The notes under the pieces are model-generated. The model was not told where the DNA came from. It made no database searches and worked only from the letters and a program-made list of their open reading frames with translations. Both the position numbers and the translations under genes were made by a program. Below are positions 1-5,313 of a stretch of DNA of 5,313 bases, one piece after another (position 1 is the first letter of the stretch; each line of letters starts with the position of its first letter). The DNA is from Desulfobacteraceae bacterium (lineage in GTDB: Bacteria > Desulfobacterota > DSM-4660 > Desulfatiglandales > Desulfatiglandaceae). Location: the NCBI GenBank assembly GCA_020349865.1, contig CP070700.1, forward strand, positions 1,734,978-1,740,290, read 5' to 3'.

Positions 1-310
1 AGTTTAGCGCTTTGAAAAAATTATCATTGGATTATCGGGCCGTGAATATCTCTTTCAGAAGGGCCGCAACACAAATTCTTAAAAGCTTGTCGAACGCCCC
101 TTGGCCTTGAAAAGGGGTGTGGAGCAGGCAGAGAGGACTACTGTGATTAAGGAGTCTGTCTTATGGGGCTGACCTGGGTCGAATTTTAAGGCCAATCTGC
201 CGTTCATTGGAATGATGCTTGCGGCGAGCTCAGCCGAACTGCAGTTTTTTGCGGCCCTTCTGAAAGAGATATCCACGGCCCTTTTTACATTAATTTGAAA
301 GCGCTAAACT
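1..310. repeat. 310-bp element with long inverted terminal arms (MITE-like or giant hairpin)
   Basis: The two ends are reverse complements in two blocks. Bases 1-13 pair perfectly with 298-310, and three more pairs follow after one mismatch. Bases 37-69 pair with 249-281 at 32 of 33 positions; the only mismatch is 45 against 273. The blocks are separated by unpaired spacers of unequal length (18-36 and 282-293). The core at about 70-248 is not symmetrical. This is the layout of a small non-autonomous transposable element or of a large palindromic repeat. The right end lies 21 nt beyond the stop codon of the beta subunit gene, so read-through mRNA would carry a very long stem. No transposase is visible. 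A target duplication cannot be tested because the left end coincides with the window edge. I do not recognise the terminal sequence as any named IS family. Confidence 0.75.
94..120. repeat. Internal hairpin in the core of the left-end element
   Basis: Bases 94-102 pair with 112-120 (nine pairs including one G-T wobble, with a C4/G4 centre) around a 9-nt loop. It lies inside the asymmetric core of the 310-bp element. It is not followed by a T-run on either strand, so it does not read as an intrinsic terminator. Its role is unknown. Confidence 0.5.
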
Positions 311-331
311 CTGCGACTGATAATTTTAAGA

Positions 332-1228
332 TTAGCTCATAAGCTCATATTTCCTAATATTTCGATCCGCTAATTCCTGAAGTTCCTTTACATGCTTGCC
401 CACGTCTTGTCCGAGTAAGTGCTTGAACCGTGCCTGAACCTCGAGGTATTCGGTAACTGGCAATTTCTTTTTTATCTTACGTACCCGTGTCACCTCACCC
501 TTTTCCATTTCAAAGAGGGGAACGAGCCCGCAATTTACCCCTAAACGGCCAATCTCCAGGGTGAGTTCTGAAGAAAAGCCCCATCCCGAAGGACACGGTG
601 TATCTATCTGGATATAGCGTGGCCCGCGATAGGTCATTGCCTTTTCCACCTTCCTTCGTAAATCCTTAAGATAGGCCACAGAGGCCCTAGCCACGTAAGG
701 AGCACCGTGTGCGGCTACGATGGTGGGCAGATCCTTTTTCAATTGTGGCTTTCCAATAGACTTTGTGCCGGCAGGATGGGTAGTTGTGGATGCATAAGTC
801 GGTGTTGCCCCACTCCTTTGTCCTCCTGTATTCATGTAAGCGCCATTGTCCGTACAAATATAGAGGACATCATCTCCTCGCTCCAGCATACCTGACAATG
901 CGCCAAAACCGATGTCAAAGGTGGAGCCATCCCCTCCGATAATCAAAACCCTGATATCGTCTCGCTTTTGAACTCTAAGGGTTGCAGCAATACCGGTCGC
1001 CACCGCAGGTGCATTCTCAAAAAGATGATGTATCCACGGCACACGCCACGGCGAATACCCATAGGGTGACGAAAAGGTCTCCAGGCAACCCGTTGGCGTT
1101 ACTACGATCACATCCGGCCCGGTAGCCTTCAGGATATGCCGGACCGCCAACGACATGCCGCATCCATGGCATGCCCTATGACCCGAAACAAAAAGCGCTT
1201 CCCGATTTGGCCCTTCCTTACTGCTCAC
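332..1228 (-). CDS. porB: 2-oxoacid:ferredoxin oxidoreductase, beta subunit (TPP-binding, PorB-like)
   Basis: This 298-residue protein is the TPP-binding catalytic subunit of a four-subunit pyruvate/2-oxoisovalerate-type ferredoxin oxidoreductase, a cytoplasmic enzyme that cleaves a 2-oxoacid with CoA to acyl-CoA and CO2. Visible signatures are HRACHGCG near the N-terminus, the TPP/Mg motif GGDGST (98-103) and NTGGQRSG (133-140). Cys20, Cys23, Cys48 (in TPTGC) and Cys212 (in PCPSGW) match the expected four ligands of the proximal [4Fe-4S] cluster. The length is normal for PorB. The start is GTG, supported by a GGAGA Shine-Dalgarno at 1238-1242, 9 nt upstream. It is the last subunit in the conserved gamma-delta-alpha-beta order, but unlike the others it is separated from its neighbour by 277 nt. 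The family assignment is very secure. The pyruvate specificity implied by the symbol is not, and a Vor-type or other 2-oxoacid substrate is possible. Confidence 0.95.
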   Translation of the reverse strand: MSSKEGPNREALFVSGHRACHGCGMSLAVRHILKATGPDVIVVTPTGCLETFSSPYGYSPWRVPWIHHLFENAPAVATGIAATLRVQKRDDIRVLIIGGDGSTFDIGFGALSGMLERGDDVLYICTDNGAYMNTGGQRSGATPTYASTTTHPAGTKSIGKPQLKKDLPTIVAAHGAPYVARASVAYLKDLRRKVEKAMTYRGPRYIQIDTPCPSGWGFSSELTLEIGRLGVNCGLVPLFEMEKGEVTRVRKIKKKLPVTEYLEVQARFKHLLGQDVGKHVKELQELADRNIRKYELMS

Positions 1229-1237
1229 AATGTTATG

Positions 1238-1242
1238 TCTCC
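1238..1242 (-). promoter_or_regulatory. Ribosome binding site of the beta subunit gene
   Basis: GGAGA on the minus strand sits 9 nt upstream of the GTG at 1228 and decides that start. It shows the gene has its own ribosome entry site and need not be translationally coupled to the distant alpha gene. Confidence 0.6.
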
Positions 1243-1283
1243 ATATAATTCAGTTATTTTTTTGACAGAATGATTTGCATTTT

Positions 1284-1387
1284 GAATATCGAATATCGAA
1301 CAAGGAATTTCGAACCGCAGAAGTTTTTAAAAAGAATAAAACAGGATTCCTCACTTCGATATTCGTCAGTTCCTTATTCTGCGGTTT
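1284..1387. repeat. Intergenic repeat with three interleaved inverted words
   Basis: Three words recur as reverse complements in the same left-to-right order: CGAATATCGAA at 1290-1300 with 1355-1365 (11/11), AAGGAA at 1302-1307 with 1370-1375 (6/6), and AACCGCAGAA at 1313-1322 with 1377-1386 (10/10). GAATATC is also directly duplicated at 1284-1290 and 1291-1297. Because the order is a-b-c then a'-b'-c', the stems cannot nest: in RNA or single-stranded DNA they are mutually exclusive or would form a pseudoknot. The style (GAATATCGAA words) resembles dispersed intergenic repeats I associate with deltaproteobacterial and planctomycete genomes, which is recollection and not a search result. Confidence 0.6.
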
Positions 1388-1505
1388 AATATAAATGACT
1401 TTTAGTCTTGACGCACTCTCCCTGCTTTTGCAGGCAGTCGTTTAATCTTGTTTTTGCTGTCAATCCTGTCAAGGATATGACTCCGGGGAATTGCTATATT
1501 CCTCA

Positions 1506-2696
1506 TTAAGGAAGAATCGCAGGATTAAGGTCTATCCAGTATGATTCCGGCAACGGCATGCCTGCGTTAAGCATCTCTTCTGCCTTCTCCACAATTCTGT
1601 TAACCGCCTTAACATTTATCTCCCGACCTCCCAAACCAGCTATAAAGTCAAACACCAGGGGAGCATCCCTCATTCCACAAAGCTTGGCTTTCAAGTCCAT
1701 GCCCAGGGCTCCCTCACTTCCCATGGAAAAATTGGCGTCCATCACCGCAACCACCTTGGCTCGTTTGATTGCCTCCCAGATGTTTTCGTGGGGAAAGGGC
1801 CGATAACAGCGGATCTTAACCAGGCCAACCTTCTTTCCTTCAGAACGCAGTTCATCCACCGCCTCTTTGATTGTGCCGACTACCGAGCCCATTGCCATTA
1901 GAATCACATCCGCGTCTTTTGTGCAGTATGCCTCAATCAGACCACCATGATCTCGGCCGGTCAATGCGCTCAGCTCCGAAAAAATCTCCGTGATTCTCTT
2001 TTTCCCGTATTGCAAGGCTTTCTGCACAGAATACCTGAATTCCATGAGCACATTTTCTTCTGAGTATGATCCCCAGCTCTTGGGGTCATCTGCATCCAGA
2101 AAATTGGCAGGTCTAAAGGGTGGGAGAAATGAATCGATCTTCTCTTGTTCAACGAAGTTCACGCGCTCGTAGGAATGAGTGAGAATCCAGCCGTCCATGC
2201 AAACCATGACTGGAAGGAGAATTTGGGGGTCTTCTGCGATCTTGAACGCAGCTATGTGGGTGTCATACGCCTCCTGGCTGCTTTCCACATAAAGTTGAAT
2301 CACTCCTGAGTCACGAAGAGATATTGTGTCCTGGTGGTCAACCTGGATGGTTATAGGGGACGAAATAGCTCGGTTAACGCCCGTTATTACAAAGGGAAGG
2401 CGCATACCAGCACTGCAATACAGCACCTCTGTCATCAACAACAGTCCCTGCGACGATGATGCCGAATAAGAACGGCTTCCGGCTGCAGAAGAGCCGCTTA
2501 TGACACTGGCTGCGGAAAATTCAGATTCCACTCGCACATATTCCGCATCCATCTCACCGTTGGCGATCATTCTTGCAAGGCACTCCACAATGTGAGTCTG
2601 TGGGCTGATAGGGTAAGCTGAAATGACTTCAGTACGGCATGCCTTAACTGCCAAGGCTACTGATTCGGAACCCTCCACTACTTTGACATTGGTCAT
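1506..2696 (-). CDS. porA: 2-oxoacid:ferredoxin oxidoreductase, alpha subunit (PorA-like)
   Basis: This 396-residue protein is the alpha subunit carrying the pyrimidine-binding TPP domain and the transketolase C-terminal-like domain. Recognisable family features are AYPISPQT (27-34), RVESEFSA (55-62) with Glu59 as the probable TPP-activating glutamate, GMRLPFVITGVNRA (97-110) with Arg109 at the place of the substrate-binding arginine of pyruvate:ferredoxin oxidoreductase, DHQD (120-123), and VKIRCYRPFP (293-302) plus GSEGALGMDL in the C-terminal domain. Position 31 is Ser where Thr (YPIT) is usual. The length is typical of stand-alone PorA. The ATG start has a GAGGAG Shine-Dalgarno at 2706-2711, inside the end of the delta gene, and only 3 nt separate the two genes. 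It acts in the cytoplasm with the beta, gamma and delta subunits. Pyruvate and branched-chain 2-oxoacids are both possible substrates. Confidence 0.95.
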   Translation of the reverse strand: MTNVKVVEGSESVALAVKACRTEVISAYPISPQTHIVECLARMIANGEMDAEYVRVESEFSAASVISGSSAAGSRSYSASSSQGLLLMTEVLYCSAGMRLPFVITGVNRAISSPITIQVDHQDTISLRDSGVIQLYVESSQEAYDTHIAAFKIAEDPQILLPVMVCMDGWILTHSYERVNFVEQEKIDSFLPPFRPANFLDADDPKSWGSYSEENVLMEFRYSVQKALQYGKKRITEIFSELSALTGRDHGGLIEAYCTKDADVILMAMGSVVGTIKEAVDELRSEGKKVGLVKIRCYRPFPHENIWEAIKRAKVVAVMDANFSMGSEGALGMDLKAKLCGMRDAPLVFDFIAGLGGREINVKAVNRIVEKAEEMLNAGMPLPESYWIDLNPAILP

Positions 2697-2699
2697 GGT

Positions 2700-2957
2700 T
2701 TATTTCTCCTCGGGCACCATTTTAATGGCATCGGTCGGGCACTCGTAGGCGCACAATCCACATCCCTTGCAATAATCATAGTCTATGCAATATATCTCAT
2801 CTTCCTCGTAGACCGAATTATCAGGGCAGACTTCCTCACAGATACCGCATGCCTTGCACGACTCCAAATCAATAACCGGCATCTGGTCCCGCCAACTTCC
2901 GGTTTTGTAAGCAAGAGAAGTCCCCCCTTTGACTACTCCACCTATTGTAATTTTCAT
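2700..2957 (-). CDS. porD: 2-oxoacid:ferredoxin oxidoreductase, delta subunit (2x[4Fe-4S] ferredoxin, PorD-like)
   Basis: This 85-residue ferredoxin-like subunit relays electrons from the catalytic module to external ferredoxin. It holds two complete CxxCxxCxxxCP motifs: Cys34/37/40/44 and Cys63/66/69/73, enough for two [4Fe-4S] clusters. The N-terminal extension with KTGSWRDQMPVID (18-30) is characteristic of PorD/VorD rather than a free ferredoxin. One additional cysteine (Cys57) is not part of either motif. The ATG overlaps the gamma stop codon by 4 nt (ATGA), and a GAGGA Shine-Dalgarno lies at 2965-2969, indicating translational coupling. The family assignment is secure from motif pattern, size and context. 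Confidence 0.95.
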   Translation of the reverse strand: MKITIGGVVKGGTSLAYKTGSWRDQMPVIDLESCKACGICEEVCPDNSVYEEDEIYCIDYDYCKGCGLCAYECPTDAIKMVPEEK

Positions 2958-3511
2958 GACGACTTCCTCATGAGTTGCTCATAGCTTTCTTGCACTACCA
3001 GTGCGTTTTTCTCTCCAATTTCACCGGTGAACTTATTCCTCACCGCCTTAAGTACAGACTGAAGTGTGAGCTCTGCCGTTATAGCAGCAAACGCCCCGAG
3101 CAACGCTGTGTTGATAATCGGTCGGCCCAGGATTCTTCGCGCCAGATTGTCGGCGGAAATCGTGTGTGCCACAAAGGGTTTCCCATCGAGACCAAGGTCT
3201 TCTATGCTCTTGTCCGTATTCAACAAAACCATGCCGCCATCCTTAAGCCCTTCTGTGACGTCCAGTTCCCCCATTATGGTGGCATCCTGAACAATCACAT
3301 AGTCAGGCTCAGCCACCCTGCTGCGAAGACGAATCGGCCGATCATGGAGGCGGCAAAACGCCATAATGGCCTTGCCTCTTCGCTCGCCACCGCCCCCAAG
3401 AAAGGGGAATGCCTGCGCATATTTGCCGTCTTCCAATGCCGCAATGGCCATGAACTGTGCAAGTACTAAAGATCCTTGCCCTCCTCTTCCATGTATTCGA
3501 GTCTCTTTCAT
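2954..3511 (-). CDS. porC: 2-oxoacid:ferredoxin oxidoreductase, gamma subunit (PorC-like)
   Basis: This 185-residue protein is the gamma-family catalytic-domain subunit of 2-oxoacid:acceptor oxidoreductases. The N-terminal HGRGGQGS (7-14), YAQAFP (31-36), ERRG (43-46), INTALLGA (133-140) and the EKN...Y ending are the conserved stretches of the family. In related enzymes this domain takes part in CoA-dependent catalysis. An oddity is four consecutive glycines (39-42) before ERRG, giving FPFLGGGGERRG where FPxxGPERRG is commonly seen, a two-residue longer loop; the usual following APV is KAI. The ATG start is preceded by an AGAGG Shine-Dalgarno at 3517-3521 with a 5-nt spacing. It follows the IclR-family gene after 15 nt and overlaps the delta gene by 4 nt. 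The family is sure; the substrate is not. Confidence 0.95.
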   Translation of the reverse strand: MKETRIHGRGGQGSLVLAQFMAIAALEDGKYAQAFPFLGGGGERRGKAIMAFCRLHDRPIRLRSRVAEPDYVIVQDATIMGELDVTEGLKDGGMVLLNTDKSIEDLGLDGKPFVAHTISADNLARRILGRPIINTALLGAFAAITAELTLQSVLKAVRNKFTGEIGEKNALVVQESYEQLMRKSS

Positions 3512-3526
3512 TTAGGCCTCTGTTCG

Positions 3527-4273
3527 CTAAGAGAGTTGGGACGAGATTCTCTTTGCCTTCTCTATCACCAAGTCCTTAAGTTCTCCTTCAATCCTATCAA
3601 TCGTAATGGTGAAAATTGAACCCGTAATGCTGAGAGACGCCTCAACGTGGCCCCCTGCCCTAATTGGCGCAGCAACACATCTGACACCCTCGGAGTACTC
3701 TTCATCGTCAATAGCATATCCTTGTTTCCTTATATTTTCCAAGTTCTCCAATAATTTCGATAAACTTGTTATGGTTCTTTTCCCAAATGCTTTCAAAGCT
3801 CTATTTTCATAGATCTCGCTGACCTCATTCGCGGATAAACCGGCAAGGAGAACCTTGCCTCCGGCAGTGGCATGCGGGTCGGTAACAAAACCAATATATG
3901 TAGCCAAGGAAAGCCCGCTCGGGTTGTTGATTTTATCTATATATAAAACCTTTTTATTTTTAAGTACAGCCAGATGAATGGCTTCCCGGGATTCTTTGTG
4001 GAGTTCTTCTAAGTGCTTACGAGCTATGTTCCGGATATCCATGTTATCCAATATCCCTCTGCTGATTTCTAAAAACCGAAAGCCCAAAGAATACTTCTTG
4101 GTCTCAGGGCATTGTGCGATGTAATTGCGAGGTAAAAGGGTATTGAGCATGTGGTGAGCGGTGCTTGGATGCAAATCAAGTATACTGCTTATTTCCGAAA
4201 GCCTTAGACTCTGGCGGTTTTCGTGCAGTATTTCAATGATCTGGAAACACTTATCTATAGAACTTAGTTTCAC
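3527..4273 (-). CDS. IclR-family transcriptional regulator
   Basis: This 248-residue DNA-binding regulator has normal family length. The N-terminal winged helix-turn-helix spans about residues 5-65, including LRLSEISSILDLHPSTAHHM around the recognition helix. The C-terminal effector domain (about 80-245) carries the family signatures HATAGGK (134-140), GYAIDDEE (185-192) and CVAAPI (199-204). The start is GTG. An in-frame TAA lies immediately upstream, so no longer start exists, and the next internal ATG would destroy the helix-turn-helix. The ribosome site is weak (TTAGG, 8 nt away), suggesting low expression. It lies 15 nt upstream of the gamma subunit gene on the same strand, so it is probably the first gene of the operon and likely controls it and itself. 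IclR effectors are usually small organic acids or aromatics; this one is unknown. Confidence 0.93.
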   Translation of the reverse strand: MKLSSIDKCFQIIEILHENRQSLRLSEISSILDLHPSTAHHMLNTLLPRNYIAQCPETKKYSLGFRFLEISRGILDNMDIRNIARKHLEELHKESREAIHLAVLKNKKVLYIDKINNPSGLSLATYIGFVTDPHATAGGKVLLAGLSANEVSEIYENRALKAFGKRTITSLSKLLENLENIRKQGYAIDDEEYSEGVRCVAAPIRAGGHVEASLSITGSIFTITIDRIEGELKDLVIEKAKRISSQLS

Positions 4274-4658
4274 TTATTTAACCTAAGGCCGGATAATGAT
4301 GTCTTAGCCTATTTCATATCTTGAAAATCAGTTTAGTTATATTAAAAATCATGAATCAAATATGTAGTCAAGCATTTTTCGCCAGATTAAGAATCACGGC
4401 ATCTAAGAACAGGATAGCCCTTTTTGACCTTGGTGAATTGGGCAAGGTGGACGCTTAATTCAGCAGAGGGGAAAGACTGTAAGGCCTCAGGATATCTAAA
4501 TATAAAAGTAACTTATTGCGAAACGTTGAGAGTGATTTCGCTAATCCTATACAGGCGGCTGTAAATACTTGATACTTGGAGAAACTGCAAACTTGATTCG
4601 CACATGGAGTGCACTGTATCCAAGGTCGACTATCCAGCATAAAGCACCGGGTACGCCT
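4274..4658. other. 385-nt non-coding gap between lytic transglycosylase and iclR genes
   Basis: This gap carries no believable gene. It contains the candidate operon promoter and one short inverted repeat (ACCTTG at 4427-4432 with CAAGGT at 4443-4448, 10-nt loop). That repeat is not followed by a T-run on the minus strand. I see no clear intrinsic terminator for the transglycosylase gene, no tRNA and no riboswitch-like structure. Confidence 0.5.
4341..4371 (-). promoter_or_regulatory. Candidate sigma-70-type promoter for the iclR-por operon
   Basis: On the minus strand TTGACT (4366-4371, 5/6 to the -35 consensus) is followed after 19 nt by TTTAAT (4341-4346, 5/6 to the -10 consensus) in AT-rich DNA, about 70 nt upstream of the GTG of the IclR gene. 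The spacer is 2 nt longer than optimal, so the call is tentative. No convincing IclR operator palindrome was found beside it; CCTTAGG close to the start codon is the only short symmetric word. Confidence 0.3.
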
Positions 4659-5313
4659 TTAGGGTCGTTGTGTCTCTTCAGATTGTATGTTTTTCGGATA
4701 GATAATGAGGCTATCTCCCGGGTGAATAGGCCGGCTCAGGTCAATACGGTTCCATATTATGAGAGATGCAATAGGGACATCGAATCTGTGGGCAATTGAA
4801 GAAAGATTGTCCCCCTTTTTGACTATATAGATTCGCTCCTTTCGGGTCTCGAGGAAGCTTGTTTCCAGGCGCCGATATCGATCCTGAAAACCCTCTGAAG
4901 CTCCTTTGGGTATAAGAATGCTGTGGCTTCCCGCAGCAATGTAGTGCCCCCGGATTTCGGGATTAAGATCCTTAATCACCTTAAAATTGGTGTTTGCCGC
5001 CTTAGCGATAATTCGAATCGGAACCTCCTGAAAACAGTCAAATTGAATCTGATCGAATGCAAGCGTGGGGTAGTAGTCTTCCTCAGTGAGCTTAAAGCCG
5101 TATTTTTCCGGAGCTGATAAAATGAGCTTCACTGAAAGAATACGGAATATGAATCGTTGCGTTTCAAGGGGAAGGTAAAGCCGGTAATAAGTATTGGTTT
5201 TCTGTTCCAAGATTTCGGCTCTGAGCCCTTCTTCCCCCATATTATAGGCCGCAGCAGCCAGTGTCCATGACCCCACTGTCTTATGGAGTTTTTGGAGATA
5301 CCGGATCGCTGCG
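4659..5313 (-). CDS. Membrane-bound lytic murein transglycosylase D-like protein with LysM domain (5' end outside window)
   Basis: The reading frame stays open to the right edge, so only the C-terminal 217 residues are visible. They begin AAIRYLQKLHKTVGSWTLAA and continue through AAAYNMGEEGL, the conserved C-terminal part of the SLT (lytic transglycosylase) catalytic domain of MltD-type enzymes; the catalytic glutamate region lies outside the window. Next comes the PLETQRFIFRI segment typical of MltD homologues and a degenerate LysM-like stretch ending ILIPKG. A clear LysM peptidoglycan-binding domain covers roughly the last 60 residues (YIVKKGDNLSSIAHRF to PGDSLIIYP). The product should cleave peptidoglycan glycan strands with formation of 1,6-anhydro ends in the periplasm or at the outer membrane. 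It is unrelated in function to the downstream operon and separated from it by 385 nt. A GTG at 5276 is internal, not the start. Confidence 0.9.
   Translation of the reverse strand, partial: AAIRYLQKLHKTVGSWTLAAAAYNMGEEGLRAEILEQKTNTYYRLYLPLETQRFIFRILSVKLILSAPEKYGFKLTEEDYYPTLAFDQIQFDCFQEVPIRIIAKAANTNFKVIKDLNPEIRGHYIAAGSHSILIPKGASEGFQDRYRRLETSFLETRKERIYIVKKGDNLSSIAHRFDVPIASLIIWNRIDLSRPIHPGDSLIIYPKNIQSEETQRP

Larger units (their letters stand above)
1229..1505. other. 277-nt gap between alpha and beta genes, filled with repeat-like DNA
   Basis: This stretch has no plausible gene on either strand. It holds the interleaved inverted words at 1290-1386 and short hairpins at 1397-1407 (GACT-TTT-AGTC) and 1421-1434 (CCTGC-TTTT-GCAGG). 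The word AATCCTGT occurs at 1462-1469 with its inverse at 1341-1348, and CTGTC is directly repeated at 1457-1461 and 1466-1470. No strong promoter was found for the beta gene: an AT-rich TTATAT lies just upstream of its Shine-Dalgarno but lacks a good -35 partner. The hairpins are not followed by T-runs in the direction of transcription, so no intrinsic terminator after alpha is evident. Confidence 0.6.

Noticed and set aside
79..276. 65-codon minus-strand open frame inside the 310-bp element
   Set aside because: It starts with GTG inside the right inverted arm, has no well-spaced ribosome site, and most of its length is element core. I recognise no domain. It could be a fragment of a longer element-encoded gene, but it cannot be supported as one.
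707..895. 62-codon plus-strand open frame opposite the beta subunit TPP region
   Set aside because: It is antisense to the conserved NTGGQ and GDG motifs, with no independent coding evidence.
1262..1290. Plus-strand promoter starting with a perfect TTGACA
   Set aside because: The hexamer 17 nt downstream (AATATC) is a poor -10, and there is no plus-strand gene to serve.
1558..1806. 82-codon plus-strand open frame antisense to the alpha subunit gene
   Set aside because: It is a shadow of the strongly conserved alpha coding sequence.
2975..3469. 164-codon plus-strand open frame antisense to the gamma subunit gene
   Set aside because: It lies entirely opposite a secure conserved gene, and its product looks like low-complexity antisense translation.
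4367..4385. Possible sigma-54 promoter upstream of the IclR gene
   Set aside because: TGGC and GC elements are present on the minus strand, but the GG-to-GC spacing is 8 nt instead of the required 10.
4421..4448. ACCTTG/CAAGGT inverted repeat beside a T-run as a terminator
   Set aside because: The T-run precedes the stem on the plus strand and becomes an A-run after it on the minus strand, so it has terminator geometry on neither strand.
4455..4640. 61-codon minus-strand open frame in the gap after the transglycosylase gene
   Set aside because: The composition is unlike its neighbours, with no recognisable motif and no clear ribosome site. It is most likely chance.
5274..5276. GTG as start of a short LysM protein
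   Set aside because: The frame continues upstream to the window edge with conserved SLT-domain residues (AAIRYLQKLHKT), so this GTG is an internal valine codon.

Overview
The window looks like chromosomal DNA from an anaerobic Gram-negative bacterium. A Desulfobacterota (deltaproteobacterial) sulfate reducer or syntroph is my best guess. The basis is a four-subunit 2-oxoacid:ferredoxin oxidoreductase, which is an oxygen-sensitive iron-sulfur enzyme, next to an MltD-type lytic transglycosylase of Gram-negative cell-envelope type. The intergenic DNA is also rich in palindromic words, as is common in that group. This placement is inference; no rRNA or other phylogenetic marker is present.

All convincing genes lie on the minus strand, so transcription runs from high to low coordinates. 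From the right edge the order is: the 3' part of a murein lytic transglycosylase with a C-terminal LysM domain (cut by the window edge); a 385-nt gap with a candidate promoter; an IclR-family regulator; then the oxidoreductase subunits gamma, delta (2x[4Fe-4S] ferredoxin), alpha and beta. Regulator to gamma is 15 nt, gamma/delta overlap by 4 nt, and delta to alpha is 3 nt, so these form a tight operon. Alpha and beta are then separated by 277 nt of repeat-like DNA containing interleaved inverted words. Immediately downstream of beta, reaching the left edge, is a 310-bp element with long inverted terminal arms and an asymmetric core. It resembles a small non-autonomous mobile element or a large hairpin-forming repeat.

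Functionally, gamma, delta, alpha and beta together should oxidatively decarboxylate a 2-oxoacid with CoA, giving acyl-CoA, CO2 and reduced ferredoxin, or run the reverse carboxylation. Beta carries thiamine diphosphate (TPP) and the proximal cluster, delta passes electrons on, and alpha and gamma complete the catalytic module. The family resemblance is to pyruvate/2-oxoisovalerate (Por/Vor) enzymes, but the true substrate cannot be read from the sequence. An IclR regulator at the head of the operon suggests induction by a small organic acid. The enzyme genes are ordinary. The two repeat structures that bracket the beta gene are the part most worth a second look.
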